Assembly (NCBI GenBank): GCA_023055505.1
Contig: JALIRH010000001.1
Location: 93,030,530-93,094,529, forward strand
Length of the DNA stretch: 64,000 nt
Source of the DNA: Callipepla californica brunnescens
Lineage: Eukaryota; Chordata; Aves; Galliformes; Odontophoridae
Reading direction: 5' to 3'
Each line of letters begins with the position of its first letter. The first letter of the stretch is position 1. Made by a program: the position numbers and the translations under genes. Below are positions 1 to 10,362 of this stretch, one piece after another. The notes under the pieces were generated by a model. That model searched no databases, was not told the DNA's origin, and saw only the letters and a program-made list of their open reading frames with translations.

Positions 1-1118
1 TTCGAGTATCACCGACATCCTAGCACAATGGAATTGTTTGTAAGGAGCATTCCTTGCCATGTCCTTCAACATAAATATACCAACTAGGAAGTAATGTCAG
101 GACTAGAAGGACCAATTATAATGTTTTGATCAATTCAAAGAGCGAGGATTGTCTCTTCTCTTCAGCCTGAGTATTATGACCAACACACCTATCTGGATCT
201 CTGTCATCAACAACTTAACCAGACAATAACATAACCTCAACTTCAGACCTTTACTCTTCTAGCACACCCATTGTAAAATGTCAGCACAAGGTGGTGGAAC
301 TTCAGGTCAAAGAGCACTCAGAATTGGGAACCTGAAGTAAATCCATAACTGTGCCCATCCCTCTTAAAGTTTCTTAGCCTTTGCATTTTTTCCTAAAGCC
401 AGTGAGTTTTACTGCAGGATGAAAAGTCAATTGTCCCATAGGCAATCTTTATGTATGCTTGCACTTAGCACATTTAGTCCCCTCTGTTTACACTCTTGGC
501 CCAGGGAACATAAAAAGGCCTTTTAATCTCATTACATATCTCACACATAACTTGGAGCTTGGCTTCTATTTTCCTTGAGAGAACCTGCATGTTGGGCTTA
601 ATCACTCATTAGCACCCAAAAATAGGGACCAGACAAAACTTCCAGTGTTTCTGTACATCTGTGTGAATGCAGATAGGGGAGTGTTAAGCAGAATGTGCTA
701 GGCTGGGGATACTGAGGATGCTGGAAACATCTAGCATTAGGTTAGCTCTACGTTCTTGTCAGGTATAAAGTTAATTTCTGAAAAAAAACCACAACAACAA
801 CAAAACAAAAAACAAAAACAAAGCAAACAACAATTAAGGACAAGTACTTTATGAAGGCCTTGAATAGACTGGCTTTACTGCTGGCTCATACTATTTTCTG
901 TCTCAATTCTACAGGCTGCTGCCAAGAAGCTTTACTTAGAAAATTCTGTATTTTCCTTCACATTTCACATGTCACCCTGGTCAGGATGTGTGTAAGTCTT
1001 TTGGCTATGTTTCTGCCTTCTGTATAAGAGATCAGAAATTACTTGATTTTTCCACAAATTCTGTATTTATTTTATGAAAATCTATTTTTTTTTTTTTTGG
1101 TAAATTTAATACCTTGGA

Positions 1119-1149
1119 TTTATTTTATTTTATTTTATTTTATTTTATT
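1119..1149. repeat. (TTTTA)n simple repeat
   Basis: About six tandem copies of the pentamer TTTTA follow a T-rich stretch. This is a common microsatellite type in AT-rich vertebrate DNA. Confidence 0.85.
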
Positions 1150-2200
1150 CCTCCCTGTGTCTCTGAAACCCAGTGTAATTTCATACAATGTTTTTATAGA
1201 TCATTAAAAACAGTGTATTTGGCTCAGCTGTTCCAAGAAAGTTTTTCAAGGAACATTCCAGCAAAAGTATATTATTCATAACATGTTTTATTGTAAAATG
1301 TTTTGAGACTATCCTTTCCATATAGAAGTTCAGGAATAAATTTTAACCAGTGATCTACTAATGAACTTAATGGCATTTTCAAATTGATTCAAACTCACTT
1401 CTTTACAGTCAAGAGGAAGCTGTGAGCTTAGCATGCTAGGTTTTATATTTTACATTTTCACAATGTTTCATTTAGCTTTTCTATATATCCTTTTTTTTTC
1501 TGTTGTTTTGTTAATATTAATCAATTGATAATCTTTCAAATGATCTGAGCAGACGTAGGCTTGCCATTCTGATTCAGAAATGCCTTTTTAGTCATTGGAT
1601 TTTTGTAGCTTCAGTTTGTTCATATAGTTTAGTTCCTCTTCAAATTTTAAGGAAGTAAGAACAGTAAATGAGCTATTTAAATATAAATTACTTAAAATTT
1701 ATTTTAAATTATTATAAATTAATTATTTAAGTAATAAAAAGCGTTATATGAAGCTAGAATGTTTTTGATGTTGGTTACCAGTGGTGTCTAGATACTTTAC
1801 ACAGAGACAACATGTTTAAAAAAAATATTTCCTTTGATGAATTTTTCACCAGTGATGTGAAATGATTCAGTAGTAATTACATTTTAAAGTTTTGAAGTAT
1901 ATTTGTAAAGAACACGGAGTTTACAAAAATCTGGGAAAAAACTATTTGCAATCAAGTGAAGAATCAGAAGAAAATTTTCAGTTATTATTTTCTTTCCTTC
2001 TGCTCTATACTCATATCTTACTTTTTCAGTGGATGGTGAAAGATGATAGCTACCAAAGTCTTGAATATACTCATGTAAATGGGAACTAGTGCCTGAGAAT
2101 GTAAGGATTGATGCGTAGGAAGTTCGAGATCCCAATGAAGTCTTCTGTGTGACATTATGTGTTTCCAGCTGATCACCTGTTTTACAATATATGTACTTGG

Positions 2201-2227
2201 ACATACTATACTCAGTGTATAGTATGT
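2201..2227. repeat. Perfect 11-bp inverted repeat, 5-nt loop
   Basis: ACATACTATAC at 2201-2211 is matched by its exact reverse complement at 2217-2227 around the loop TCAGT. It would form a small AT-rich hairpin. No function is evident, and a chance match is plausible in this composition. Confidence 0.6.
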
Positions 2228-2410
2228 ACAGTGTAAATGTGACAGTGATTGCCAAAACGTAACTAGGTCAAATTTTATAATTCACTTTCACAGCATAGAA
2301 TTTGTGACAGCTTTCTGAATTAACTTTGTGATATTTGAAGTCAGCTTGTTAATACATACTGAAAAATTCTGAATACATTCTGGGGTACATGCTATATGTG
2401 TCCAGGTGAA

Positions 2411-2672
2411 GAGCAGTCATGCGTAATGTCCCCTGGAATTCTGTTGGGACTGATGCTGTTCAATAACTTTTATCAGTGACATAGATAATGGGATTGAGTG
2501 CATCCTCAGCAAGTATGTAGATGACACCAAGCTGTGTGATACTGCTGATATCATAGAAGGAATGGATGCCTTGGAGAGGAACATGGACAGATTCAAAAGT
2601 GGGCCCACAAGAGTTTCAACAAGGCCAAGTTCAGTGTGTTACATTTGGACTGGAATAGCTCCAGTGTAAGAA
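2411..2672 (+). mobile_element. CR1 LINE fragment (RT palm region)
   Basis: Reading along the plus strand gives the CR1 reverse transcriptase stretch around the catalytic box, with the local pattern 'NGIECILSKYVDDTKL' at about 2490-2535. The usual FADD or YADD core reads YVDD here. The frame is broken upstream and downstream. It is an old truncated copy. It may be the left part of the same CR1 that resumes at 4301, with the 2804-3860 LTR inserted between; this is inferred from the CR1 order only. Confidence 0.75.
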
Positions 2673-2798
2673 GCTGGAATGATTTCTGGCTTAAAGCTTG
2701 TTTAGCAGCACTCATCCAAGATGTAACCTGCTCAACAAGCTTTTGAAGTTAATGGTTAGTTACCATAAACACAGCAGTAAGAGGACAGGTGTGCTTTT

Positions 2799-2803
2799 CC
2801 TTG
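2799..2803. repeat. Target site duplication, left copy (CCTTG)
   Basis: CCTTG lies immediately before the TG-starting end of the LTR at 2804. The same five bases follow its other end at 3861-3865. Confidence 0.6.
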
Positions 2804-2905
2804 TGTCACGCTCCAATACAAAGGAGGGAGACGAGGTTCTTTATATGTATGTATGTACCTGATGACGAGATTAAGACACAGCGGGTCAAATGTTAGCCCA
2901 ACCAG

Positions 2906-2911
2906 TTTATT
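2906..2911 (-). promoter_or_regulatory. AATAAA polyadenylation signal of solo LTR
   Basis: AATAAA on the minus strand within the 1057-bp LTR, about 430 bases after the TATA-like box and about 100 bases before the U5 terminus, as expected for an LTR. Confidence 0.55.
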
Positions 2912-3135
2912 ACAATTACTAGTTGCTTAGGGATATGGGGAAGGGAAGGTGGGCGATAGAAAAGAGATGAAAAGCAAGGAGACTTGGCAGAAAGCAAGAG
3001 AGAGAGAGAGAGAAAGAGAGAGCATCACCACCGTGGATCTGGCGAGGTCCGTAGTCCGTTGATCTCAGGAACTCGTCTGGTCTCCACGGGGGATGGGAGA
3101 AAGCCAGGAAGTTTCGCAGCAAGCAGGCACCGTGC

Positions 3136-3148
3136 GGGGGGGGGGGGG
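3136..3148 (+). repeat. Run of 13 G
   Basis: An uninterrupted guanine homopolymer inside the 1057-bp LTR. Such runs are unstable and prone to sequencing error, so the true length may differ. Confidence 0.9.
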
Positions 3149-3337
3149 TCTTCCAAAGAGGTTTTTCCCTCAGGAAAGGCTCTTCTTCAAAGTCTTTGGT
3201 TTAGTGGTGCCGAGAAAACCAACTGAGCAACTCGACACATCAATGAGTTATGTCAAGCGGCTATTCCCCCCATTGCAGCGCTGGGTACATGGGGGATCGC
3301 TTCACCAAACATGCACACAAAGAGAGAAACGAATCCA

Positions 3338-3345
3338 TATTTAAA
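3338..3345 (-). promoter_or_regulatory. TATA-like box of solo LTR
   Basis: TTTAAATA on the minus strand lies inside the LTR upstream of the polyadenylation signal. It is the best candidate for the U3 promoter; this is inferred from position and composition only. Confidence 0.4.
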
Positions 3346-3860
3346 GGTATAGCACATGCATATTCATCACATTCCAAACTCTGGTTATCGAGGGGATTAA
3401 ACCTAAGGGTCAATTTGCTGTAAATTTTCAAACCTTGAAGGGGGAGAGCTCCTCACCATTCCTGTGGGTGTCTTGTTATAAGAGAGACGTCTGTTTGGTT
3501 ATCTTGCTGGGACAACAGGATGTCTGTCCTGCTTTCTTTATCTGCCTCCATGTTCTGGCATTAGTTTGATTTATGCCCACCCAACACATCTGACCCAACA
3601 GATAAATCAACAGGGAGTAGCACCTTCGGTGCCATACAAGTATTATTGTCCTTTGCGGTGATCAGCTTCTCCAAGCCGTACCCTGAAAAAGACTACTTGC
3701 CCCTATTTCTGCTTATCTTTACAACCACAAACAGAGACACTGAGGTGCTGCAACAACCATCTAGATGATTTGCAGTTGTCAATTAGAGTCTTATAGCCAG
3801 AAAGGCCTCATGAAGCAAGCTTTGAGACAACAAAAGTAAAAACAGTTTCTGTCTTTCACA

Positions 3861-3865
3861 CCTTG
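3861..3865. repeat. Target site duplication, right copy (CCTTG)
   Basis: Matches the left copy at 2799-2803 exactly and sits directly after the CA terminus of the LTR. Confidence 0.6.
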
Positions 3866-4300
3866 GAATGAACAAAATGTGGGCACTCAACAGCTACCAT
3901 CAATCAGCTGCTGATGGAGAGGATAAAAATCCAAAGAATTCCAAGGAAGAACGGGTGCCCCCTTCATTGAACTGCAGCTGTGCAGGTCAATGAGATGTTG
4001 CTGATCGACTTGCTGCCTCCATATGGACCAATGGCACGTTGGTAGATCCCTGGTGGTGGCTGTCCCTGCCTTAAACCATTTGCTAGGATTTCTCTCTTCA
4101 CTATTGCTAACTTCCACATCTTCTCTGCATTCCTTAGTAACTTAGAATTTGTAATAAGTCATTGGACACCATTTGGCCTTATTTGTTGTCTTAATCTTCC
4201 TTTGGGTATATATATATGTATGTTGAACCATTTTCTCCAATAATTAGATTGTGATACACAAGTATGTGTACAAGTATGTGTATGGGAGAAGGATTCATTC
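3866..4300. other. Unassigned spacer between LTR and CR1
   Basis: About 430 bases without a recognisable family. A 76-codon minus-strand open frame (4117-3887) has no motif I know and is probably chance. A short TA array lies near 4208-4222, and an imperfect tandem of 'acaagtatgtgt' near 4257-4282. Confidence 0.5.
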
Positions 4301-4330
4301 AGAGCAGCCATGTAGAGAAGGACTTGGGGG

Positions 4331-4335
4331 ACCTG
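4331..4335. repeat. Target site duplication, left copy (ACCTG)
   Basis: ACCTG precedes the LTR start at 4336 and recurs at 4670-4674 right after its end. Confidence 0.8.
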
Positions 4336-4669
4336 TGTACGGGAACTGTTGAATCACGACCTGAACCACTGATTGATCACCTGAGGCAAGCCCTGAGTCA
4401 GCTGCAGGGGCACAACTGAGTGTGATTGGAAGGGGTGGAGTTTGACTCCACCTCTCCCAAGACCCCATTTAAGGGCTGACCACCAGCAGGGAAGGATCTC
4501 TTGTTGGAGATCCCTCCCTGGTGGAGTTATTAGCAAGCCTCGACCATCATTGAGGTGAGCCACTCTCTTTTACTATTTGTTTGTATGCCATCTACTTAAG
4601 CCTACCAAAAATATACCACCTTTCGCACTATTTCCTTTGAGTGCTTTTCTTGGGGTTATTTGCCCTACA
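4336..4669 (+). mobile_element. Solo LTR, 334 bp, nested in CR1
   Basis: It starts TGTACGGG and ends CCCTACA, so the ends are TG...CA with short inverted termini. ACCTG flanks it on both sides, and removing it restores continuous CR1 sequence, which is strong proof of an insertion. A TATA-like CATTTAAG lies near 4466-4473, which suggests plus orientation, but no clear AATAAA is seen, so strand is tentative. A 5-bp duplication argues against an alpha/betaretroviral (6-bp) type. Open frames on the minus strand across it and the CR1 are chance shadows. Confidence 0.8.
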
Positions 4670-4674
4670 ACCTG
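4670..4674. repeat. Target site duplication, right copy (ACCTG)
   Basis: Exact match to 4331-4335, directly after the CA end of the 334-bp LTR and directly before CR1 sequence resumes. Confidence 0.8.
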
Positions 4675-7600
4675 GTATACAAAAAGCTGAACATGAACAA
4701 GCACTGTACTGTTGCAGCTCAGGATTTCAATGGTATCCTGAACGGCATCAAAAGAAAGGTGGCCAGCAGGGAGAGGAGGATGCTTTTTTCTGCCCTTGTG
4801 AGGCTCCAATTGGAATACTGTGTTCAGGCCTGGGCCCCTCTGTACAGGAAGGATTTGGAGCTGTTGGAGCAGGTCCAGAGGAGGGCCGGAAAGATGACCA
4901 TAGGGCTTAATCACCACTCCAGTGAAGAAAGGTTGAGGGAGTTTGGCTTGTTTAGCTTGGAGAAGAGAAGGCTCCAGGGAGACCTCATTGCAATCTTCTA
5001 TTACTTGAAGGGAGCTTATAAGCAGGAAGGGGAGCAGCTTTAGATAGTCTAATAGTGATAGAACACGGGAGAACAGTTTTAAACTAAAAGAGATGTTTAG
5101 ATTAGATGTTAGGAGGAAGTTATTTATTCAGAGGGTGGTGAGGCACTGATACAGACTGTCCAGAGAAGCTGTGAATGCCCCATCCCTGCAAGTGTTAAAG
5201 TCCAGGCTGGATGGGACTCTGGGCAGCCTGTTTCAGTGGGTGGCAATCCTCACCACAGTTGGGGGTTAGAGCTTTAAAGGTCCCTTCTAACCTAATCATT
5301 TCTATGGTTCTATGATCTAGAGCTTTAACTCTGGCCTTTTTTGGAGGATGCACTTTATTACCCAGGAGTAATGCATCACTCCTCTCTCACTTACCTTCTC
5401 CTAGATACTGAGCAACCACAGAGGAAAAGTGAAGAAAGAGTTCTCCAAGACTCTTTGCCTACGTGCAAGGTATTCAAATATAGGTGGAAGAGTTTTAACA
5501 CTCTCCACTGGTAATTTGTCTCCATAACAGTAAGGAAGAGTCTGCTCAAAAGTTCATTTCAAAAGATGAACTTTTTCAGATATGTACCACATAGGAGTGT
5601 ATTTTTAGTCAGTTTGGATGTTTTCATAATTCTGTAAGTTACATACAATGAAAATTTGAATGATGGTTTAACTGCAAGTAGGATGTCACATGCCATTTTG
5701 TGGCACTATCTAGATAAAATGGAGAGATTTGAAAAGGAGCTAAGCACTAAGTACCATGGTTAGGCATCTAACGGCTTTTTGAAAACTTCTTTGAAATTAG
5801 AGGAGATTCAGTGTACAAATACCTTGGGGAATAATCTAAGTGTTCATATTGCCTAAGTAATATCTGAGGTGGCAGCATCACAGTAACTGCTAAAAATGTT
5901 GTGTGTCATTCTCAAAATCGTGGAAAATAATTCAGTGCTTATGATCGTTCCGAAGCTGAAAAGACACTGGATTAAGAAAGAGAAATTCAAGATGAAGAAG
6001 TTTTTCAAAATTAATTCTGTGTTGAGAAAAGAAAGCAGATGAAAACTCATCAATTTTAATGAGGATTAAGTAAATAATTATATTCAAGGATGCTGTTGAA
6101 ACAAATTCTATTTCAGTTGAATATATCTTGATGTTAAAAAAGTTATTTTTGTTCCTAAAATCTTTGAATTTTCTGAGATTATTTCTCTAACAAGTTGCTT
6201 AAAAATTATCTTTTAAACCAACTTAACAGCACTATATTGTGCCATGTTTCTGAACCCTCATTTCTATTTCACTTATAGCTACAGAAACTAATTAGTTTTA
6301 GGTATACATGAAGTGCAAAACAGAAAACTTGCAATCCCTATATGAGGAAATTTAGAGCACTGGCAGATTTTGCACGCTTTTAGATATGCCTAGTCTGCCA
6401 TGCCATCTCCTAGCACGCATTTAGAGTGTTTTTCAGCCGCATAAGTGAATGAGTTTTGGAGCTTTTCCAGAAGCTCAGCTTTGATTCAAAGAGAGAAGTC
6501 TGCATTTACAAAGAACCATTCACAGCTGTCAGAAGTTAGCTGTCTGTGGGACTAAAAGTACAGCTGCAGTTTTTCCAGAATACTGACAACTTCTGTGGAA
6601 ACGAGGATCTGTTCAGTAGTGCTGGGATTTCTGAAGCTTTATCAGAAGAAAATCTCAGTGCTCTATAATTTTAATTTCTGTGGTTTTATTACTCCTTTAC
6701 TATTTTGTATGCCAGTGACATACTGCATTGTTTTCTAATCTTGGGAAATTATATTTTTATTGTCTTCTGTTTCTTTTGTTTTGTTTGTTCAATTGGTTGT
6801 TGTTTTGTTGTTTTTTTTTAATTTTCAGAATGAACAAAAAGCAGTAAACTGTTTTGTTTTTTTATCTTTTCTGGGACAAACAAAATTGAGTTTGTGCACT
6901 TATGAAGAAGAAAAAACAGCAGTAACATTTAAACTAAACAGAGGTGATGGGAATGCATGAAGAGGATATCATATCTTCCTCATTTTACTGCAGTAACAAT
7001 ACTACTTTCCTCGTATTTTTTATACTGAATATACTGAGAAAGAAATAATTTGTGATGTAGTGAAGTATAAAGGTGTCATTTTCACTTGTGGAATATCTCT
7101 GCAATTGCTTTTCTCAGAAATGCCCTAATAACTTAAACTAAAATGTTGTTTTATGTCCCATTATCTAAATTCTTTTTCTAAACTGCATTTCTCATTGTCT
7201 CCTTGTAAAGATCACATATAATCATTGCAAGAAGATGGCAATTAATTGGTAAGAGAAATCATATTGTCTTCTTTCTTCTGAGAAGTGTACAGTACATATT
7301 AGAATTATATATGTCTGTGTATAGTAAGAACGATTTTCTAAACTGTATCCTAGAATGCTGCTTCAATGAATATGATAAAGATGAAAGAAGTAAAAAACAA
7401 AAGCAATGAAGTTGGAATGACTCATTCAAACTTTTAATACTAGTAAAGATTAAAAATTGGGCTATTTTTAATGGTCTGTGTCTTAATTCCAAAGCAGTTC
7501 AATTTTTTCTTTTAACTATACTCTCTTCTGTGTAAATCTGTTGGATTTTATTTAGGCAAAATGATTTTTATTTATGAAAATTGTAGACGTTAATGCAGAG

Positions 7601-8045
7601 GAGGACTGGATGTTTAGCAAGAGAGCCTTACTTCAACCCTGTCTTTTCCCTTTTTACGTATTGTGTTACTTGGAAATAGCTGAAAGTGTTCATGAGCTCA
7701 TACAAGGAATTAGTGTTAAGAAGAAAGGAGAAGGAAAGAAGGGAATGACATTTTGAGAACATAAGTTCTCTTTGTTTTCTTTTTCCTAACTCTGATTCTT
7801 CTTACTTATGTGTTCCACTTCTAACTGTATTACATTCTTGAGGCTCACAGTGTAGTGCTGAAATGCAGAAGACTTCTGTGTACTTATAGTGAAAACTCCT
7901 CTGTAATGATGGCTGGATATATCAGTCAAGTTGCCTTCCTGTGACAAACTAACTGCTCCTCAGTGGGAGATTTTCTGCGTGTCCAGCTTCTCTCATTACA
8001 CTGTTCTTATATTTGAAACCTCCCAAGTTTCTGTACTAATTGTCA

Positions 8046-8212
8046 ATATATTATTATTATATTTATATAATAATATTGTTGTTGTTATTAATAATAAAAA
8101 TAATAATGGAATGTATTTGTATAATACAAAGACCTGCAAGTTATGTTCTTGGTACTTTAGATGTTCTCAAAAAGAGAATAATATATTATTATATTAATAT
8201 ATATATTAATAT
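8046..8212. repeat. AT-rich low-complexity tract
   Basis: Imperfect runs of TTA, AAT and ATATTAAT occur with a short more complex segment between. The open frames crossing it are low-complexity and not coding. Confidence 0.7.
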
Positions 8213-8237
8213 TCTTTTTTGTCAGCAGTAACAAGTG

Positions 8238-8277
8238 GATATCACAGATCAATGATTGTGGATATATCTGTGATATC
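8238..8277. repeat. Perfect 12-bp inverted repeat, 16-nt loop
   Basis: GATATCACAGAT at 8238-8249 has an exact reverse complement at 8266-8277. Each arm contains the EcoRV-type palindrome GATATC. It would fold as a hairpin. It may be a trace of an inverted-terminal transposon or chance. Confidence 0.6.
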
Positions 8278-10287
8278 TCTATCCCAGAGGCAGAGGTCTT
8301 TCTGTGACTGGGTCTGTGTCTGTCTTAACATGAAACAAGATTTCCTTAGGAGAACACTCTCTTGAGAATGATTATGTTGCCATGTTCTGAGTATATAACC
8401 TCGCTGTATTAAGCTATACATCAGAACACGACTCAGTGAGAATTACTTTCCCACAATGTTGCCATTGCTCATTACTTTTACATAATAAGGAGGAAGGAGT
8501 TGATTGTTTTTGCTTGTTTCTCTGGTTTTTGTGCTTCTACTGTGGACTTTTCTCTGACTTTATTTATTTATTTATTCGTTTTCCATAGTCAGGCAATCAC
8601 AGACTTTGATCATATATTTGAACATATGCATAAATGATTGAGATAACCTTCATAATGTTTAGAGAGATATGCAGAAATCGTTATGGAAAAAGGTGGTGAA
8701 ATGAAAGAGAGACTCAAAAAGAAAAAAAGCTATTTTATTTCAAAATATATTGTATATTTTCTTCCCATTCTTGAAAGAAGAGGAAAGCTAAGGTGACAAA
8801 TGCATTTCTCACTCTACCCTATGGAGTCCAAGAAAATCTTTATATTAAATCTTTTGAAGACTATCACATTATGATTGTATTGCCATTGTATCGCCACAGG
8901 TTTCTAAGCAACCTTGAGGCATTCACTTTTTAAACCATTGGGAGCTCTTTGTCTCATGGAATTTGACATATCCATTTTGAGTAGAAAAGTATTGGAATCA
9001 CCTTTCATCATCTCAAGTTGAATTTTGTCAAAAGACTAGGCATCCAAGGGGCATATAAAAGACCAGATATTTGATTTATATGGTTACTGCTTTTGCAGCA
9101 TTCCACTTTGACCACTGTTTACAGAAGAAAAGGTGAAATAGAGGAAAAAAAAAAGACATATCTATATTGAAACATATTTTTATCTACAAAAGTATTTGTT
9201 TCTTTGTGAAACTCATAATTATACTATACTTTCCAGCAAAAGAATAAACTGTTCATTATGCTGAAATATAGCAAAAATATCAATATTGATTATGGAAACA
9301 TTTATATACTGCCTGATTAATACAGGCAATTTAATTGTAGCATGGTTGTCTTTTGAGTAACATCTTTATCATAATTTGAAAGTTAAATTTCATGAGGAAA
9401 TATATATATAAAAAAAAAACAGTTAAAATATCCAGAAATTTTGAAAAGGAGATATCTCTAATAACTATGGAGACCCCAGCTGTTATCTAAGTCCCTACAC
9501 AATCAGTCTACTTGGGAATATCAGCACTTCACGTGCCAGTTCAGTCCAGTTCTGTGACAAATGGGGCGAGCAGACCCATAGACCAACACCCAAGAAAAGG
9601 GGAAGAAGAAAAGGAAAAGAACAGGGAGACAGGCCTAAAAACAAAACAGTGGCAACAATCTGATGTTATTTTAATTGAAGCTAATAAATCATATAAAATA
9701 AGAGTGTGTCTAAAAACCAAAGGCTTTAATCTAATGCTGAAAGTGAGATGACTAGGAACACACAATGCTGGGTCGAGCAGAAAGGGAAAAGAGTATGATC
9801 TTGTGACTTGCCAGCGCTATTAACTTTCCCTCTGAGTGGAAGATGGAGAAATGCAAAGTAATGTAAAGTACTTTGGGTACAAAGTTCTTCTCTTTTGAGA
9901 CAGGTATACCTGGAACTATCAACGATCCACTGAACTGGAGCATTAACTCTTTAACTCCCAGTACAATACATGATGCTATGATGTGCAATACTGATAACAA
10001 AAAATCATTAAACCATGACAGGGAACAACAAAATCCCTGTGTTATTTAGGGTACATAAGAAAGAACTCCACAAAAAGACAGCAATTGCCTGTTTTTTCAC
10101 ACCATATGAGGTTCTTTAGAGATTCAGGCTCAGATATGAAGTATGAACATGACTGGTGCTGCTATGCAGAGGGCCATCACTGAGAACTGTAGACAGGTGG
10201 TTTTACTTGCCCTCAAGGTCAGACACCTTTCTATGCTCTTGTTGCTTTGTGGTAGAGATGCAAAATAATTTCTGGTGGATGATGAAA

Positions 10288-10362
10288 TAGCTTGCTCTGG
10301 AAGATGGGTTGCACTCGATGATCTCTAGGGGTCCCTTCCAACCCCTACAATTCTGTGATTAA
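10288..10362 (+). mobile_element. CR1 LINE 3' end fragment
   Basis: This contains the conserved CR1 3' UTR phrases 'ggttgcactcgatgatctc', 'gtcccttccaacccctaca' and an ATTCTGTGATT tail. It is about 75 bases, extremely 5'-truncated as most CR1 copies are. Confidence 0.85.

Larger units (their letters stand above)
1..2410. other. AT-rich non-coding DNA, no gene seen
   Basis: No open frame longer than about 120 codons and no protein signature is visible on either strand. It holds an A-rich CAA/CAAA low-complexity patch near 780-830, a T run near 1086-1098, a short (TTTTA)n array at about 1119-1149, and a perfect 11-bp inverted repeat at 2201-2227. I see no recognisable transposon here. Confidence 0.6.
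2804..3860 (-). mobile_element. Solo LTR of an endogenous retrovirus, about 1.06 kb
   Basis: The element begins TGTCACG and ends TTTCACA on the plus strand, so both termini follow the TG...CA rule, and CCTTG flanks it on both sides. On the minus strand it has a TATA-like TTTAAATA at 3345-3338 and an AATAAA polyadenylation signal at 2911-2906, in the right order for U3-R-U5. It carries a (GA)n stretch at about 2997-3022 and a run of 13 G at 3136-3148. It is clearly more GC-rich than the DNA around it. No internal retroviral sequence adjoins it, so it is a solo LTR. The 5-bp duplication fits class I or class III elements better than the 6-bp class II type. Family not assigned. Confidence 0.7.
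4301..5322 (+). mobile_element. CR1 LINE 3' part, split by an LTR insertion
   Basis: The CR1 text 'gagaaggacttggggg' (4315-4330) is cut by the 334-bp LTR and resumes at 4675. From there an open stretch to 5043 gives the CR1 ORF2 C-terminus, with the typical 'CVQAWAPLYRKDLELLEQVQRRA' region at about 4819-4890 and 'EKRRLQGDLIAIFYYLKG' near 4960-5010. A 3' UTR ending in the octamer-like TTCTATGGTTCTATGAT tail follows at about 5302-5320. It is 5'-truncated and inactive. Together with the nested LTR it gives a relative age order: CR1 first, LTR later. Confidence 0.85.
5323..10287. other. AT-rich non-coding DNA, no gene seen
   Basis: Nearly 5 kb with only short chance open frames. Contents worth naming are an AT-rich array of TTATTA/ATATTAAT units at about 8046-8212, a 12-bp-arm hairpin at 8238-8277, a short TTTA array near 8557-8575 and a TA run near 9401-9410. 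No transposon family is recognisable by eye; old decayed copies could be present. Confidence 0.6.

Noticed and set aside
4573..4917. 114-codon minus-strand frame
   Set aside because: Antisense of the CR1 ORF2 end and the LTR.
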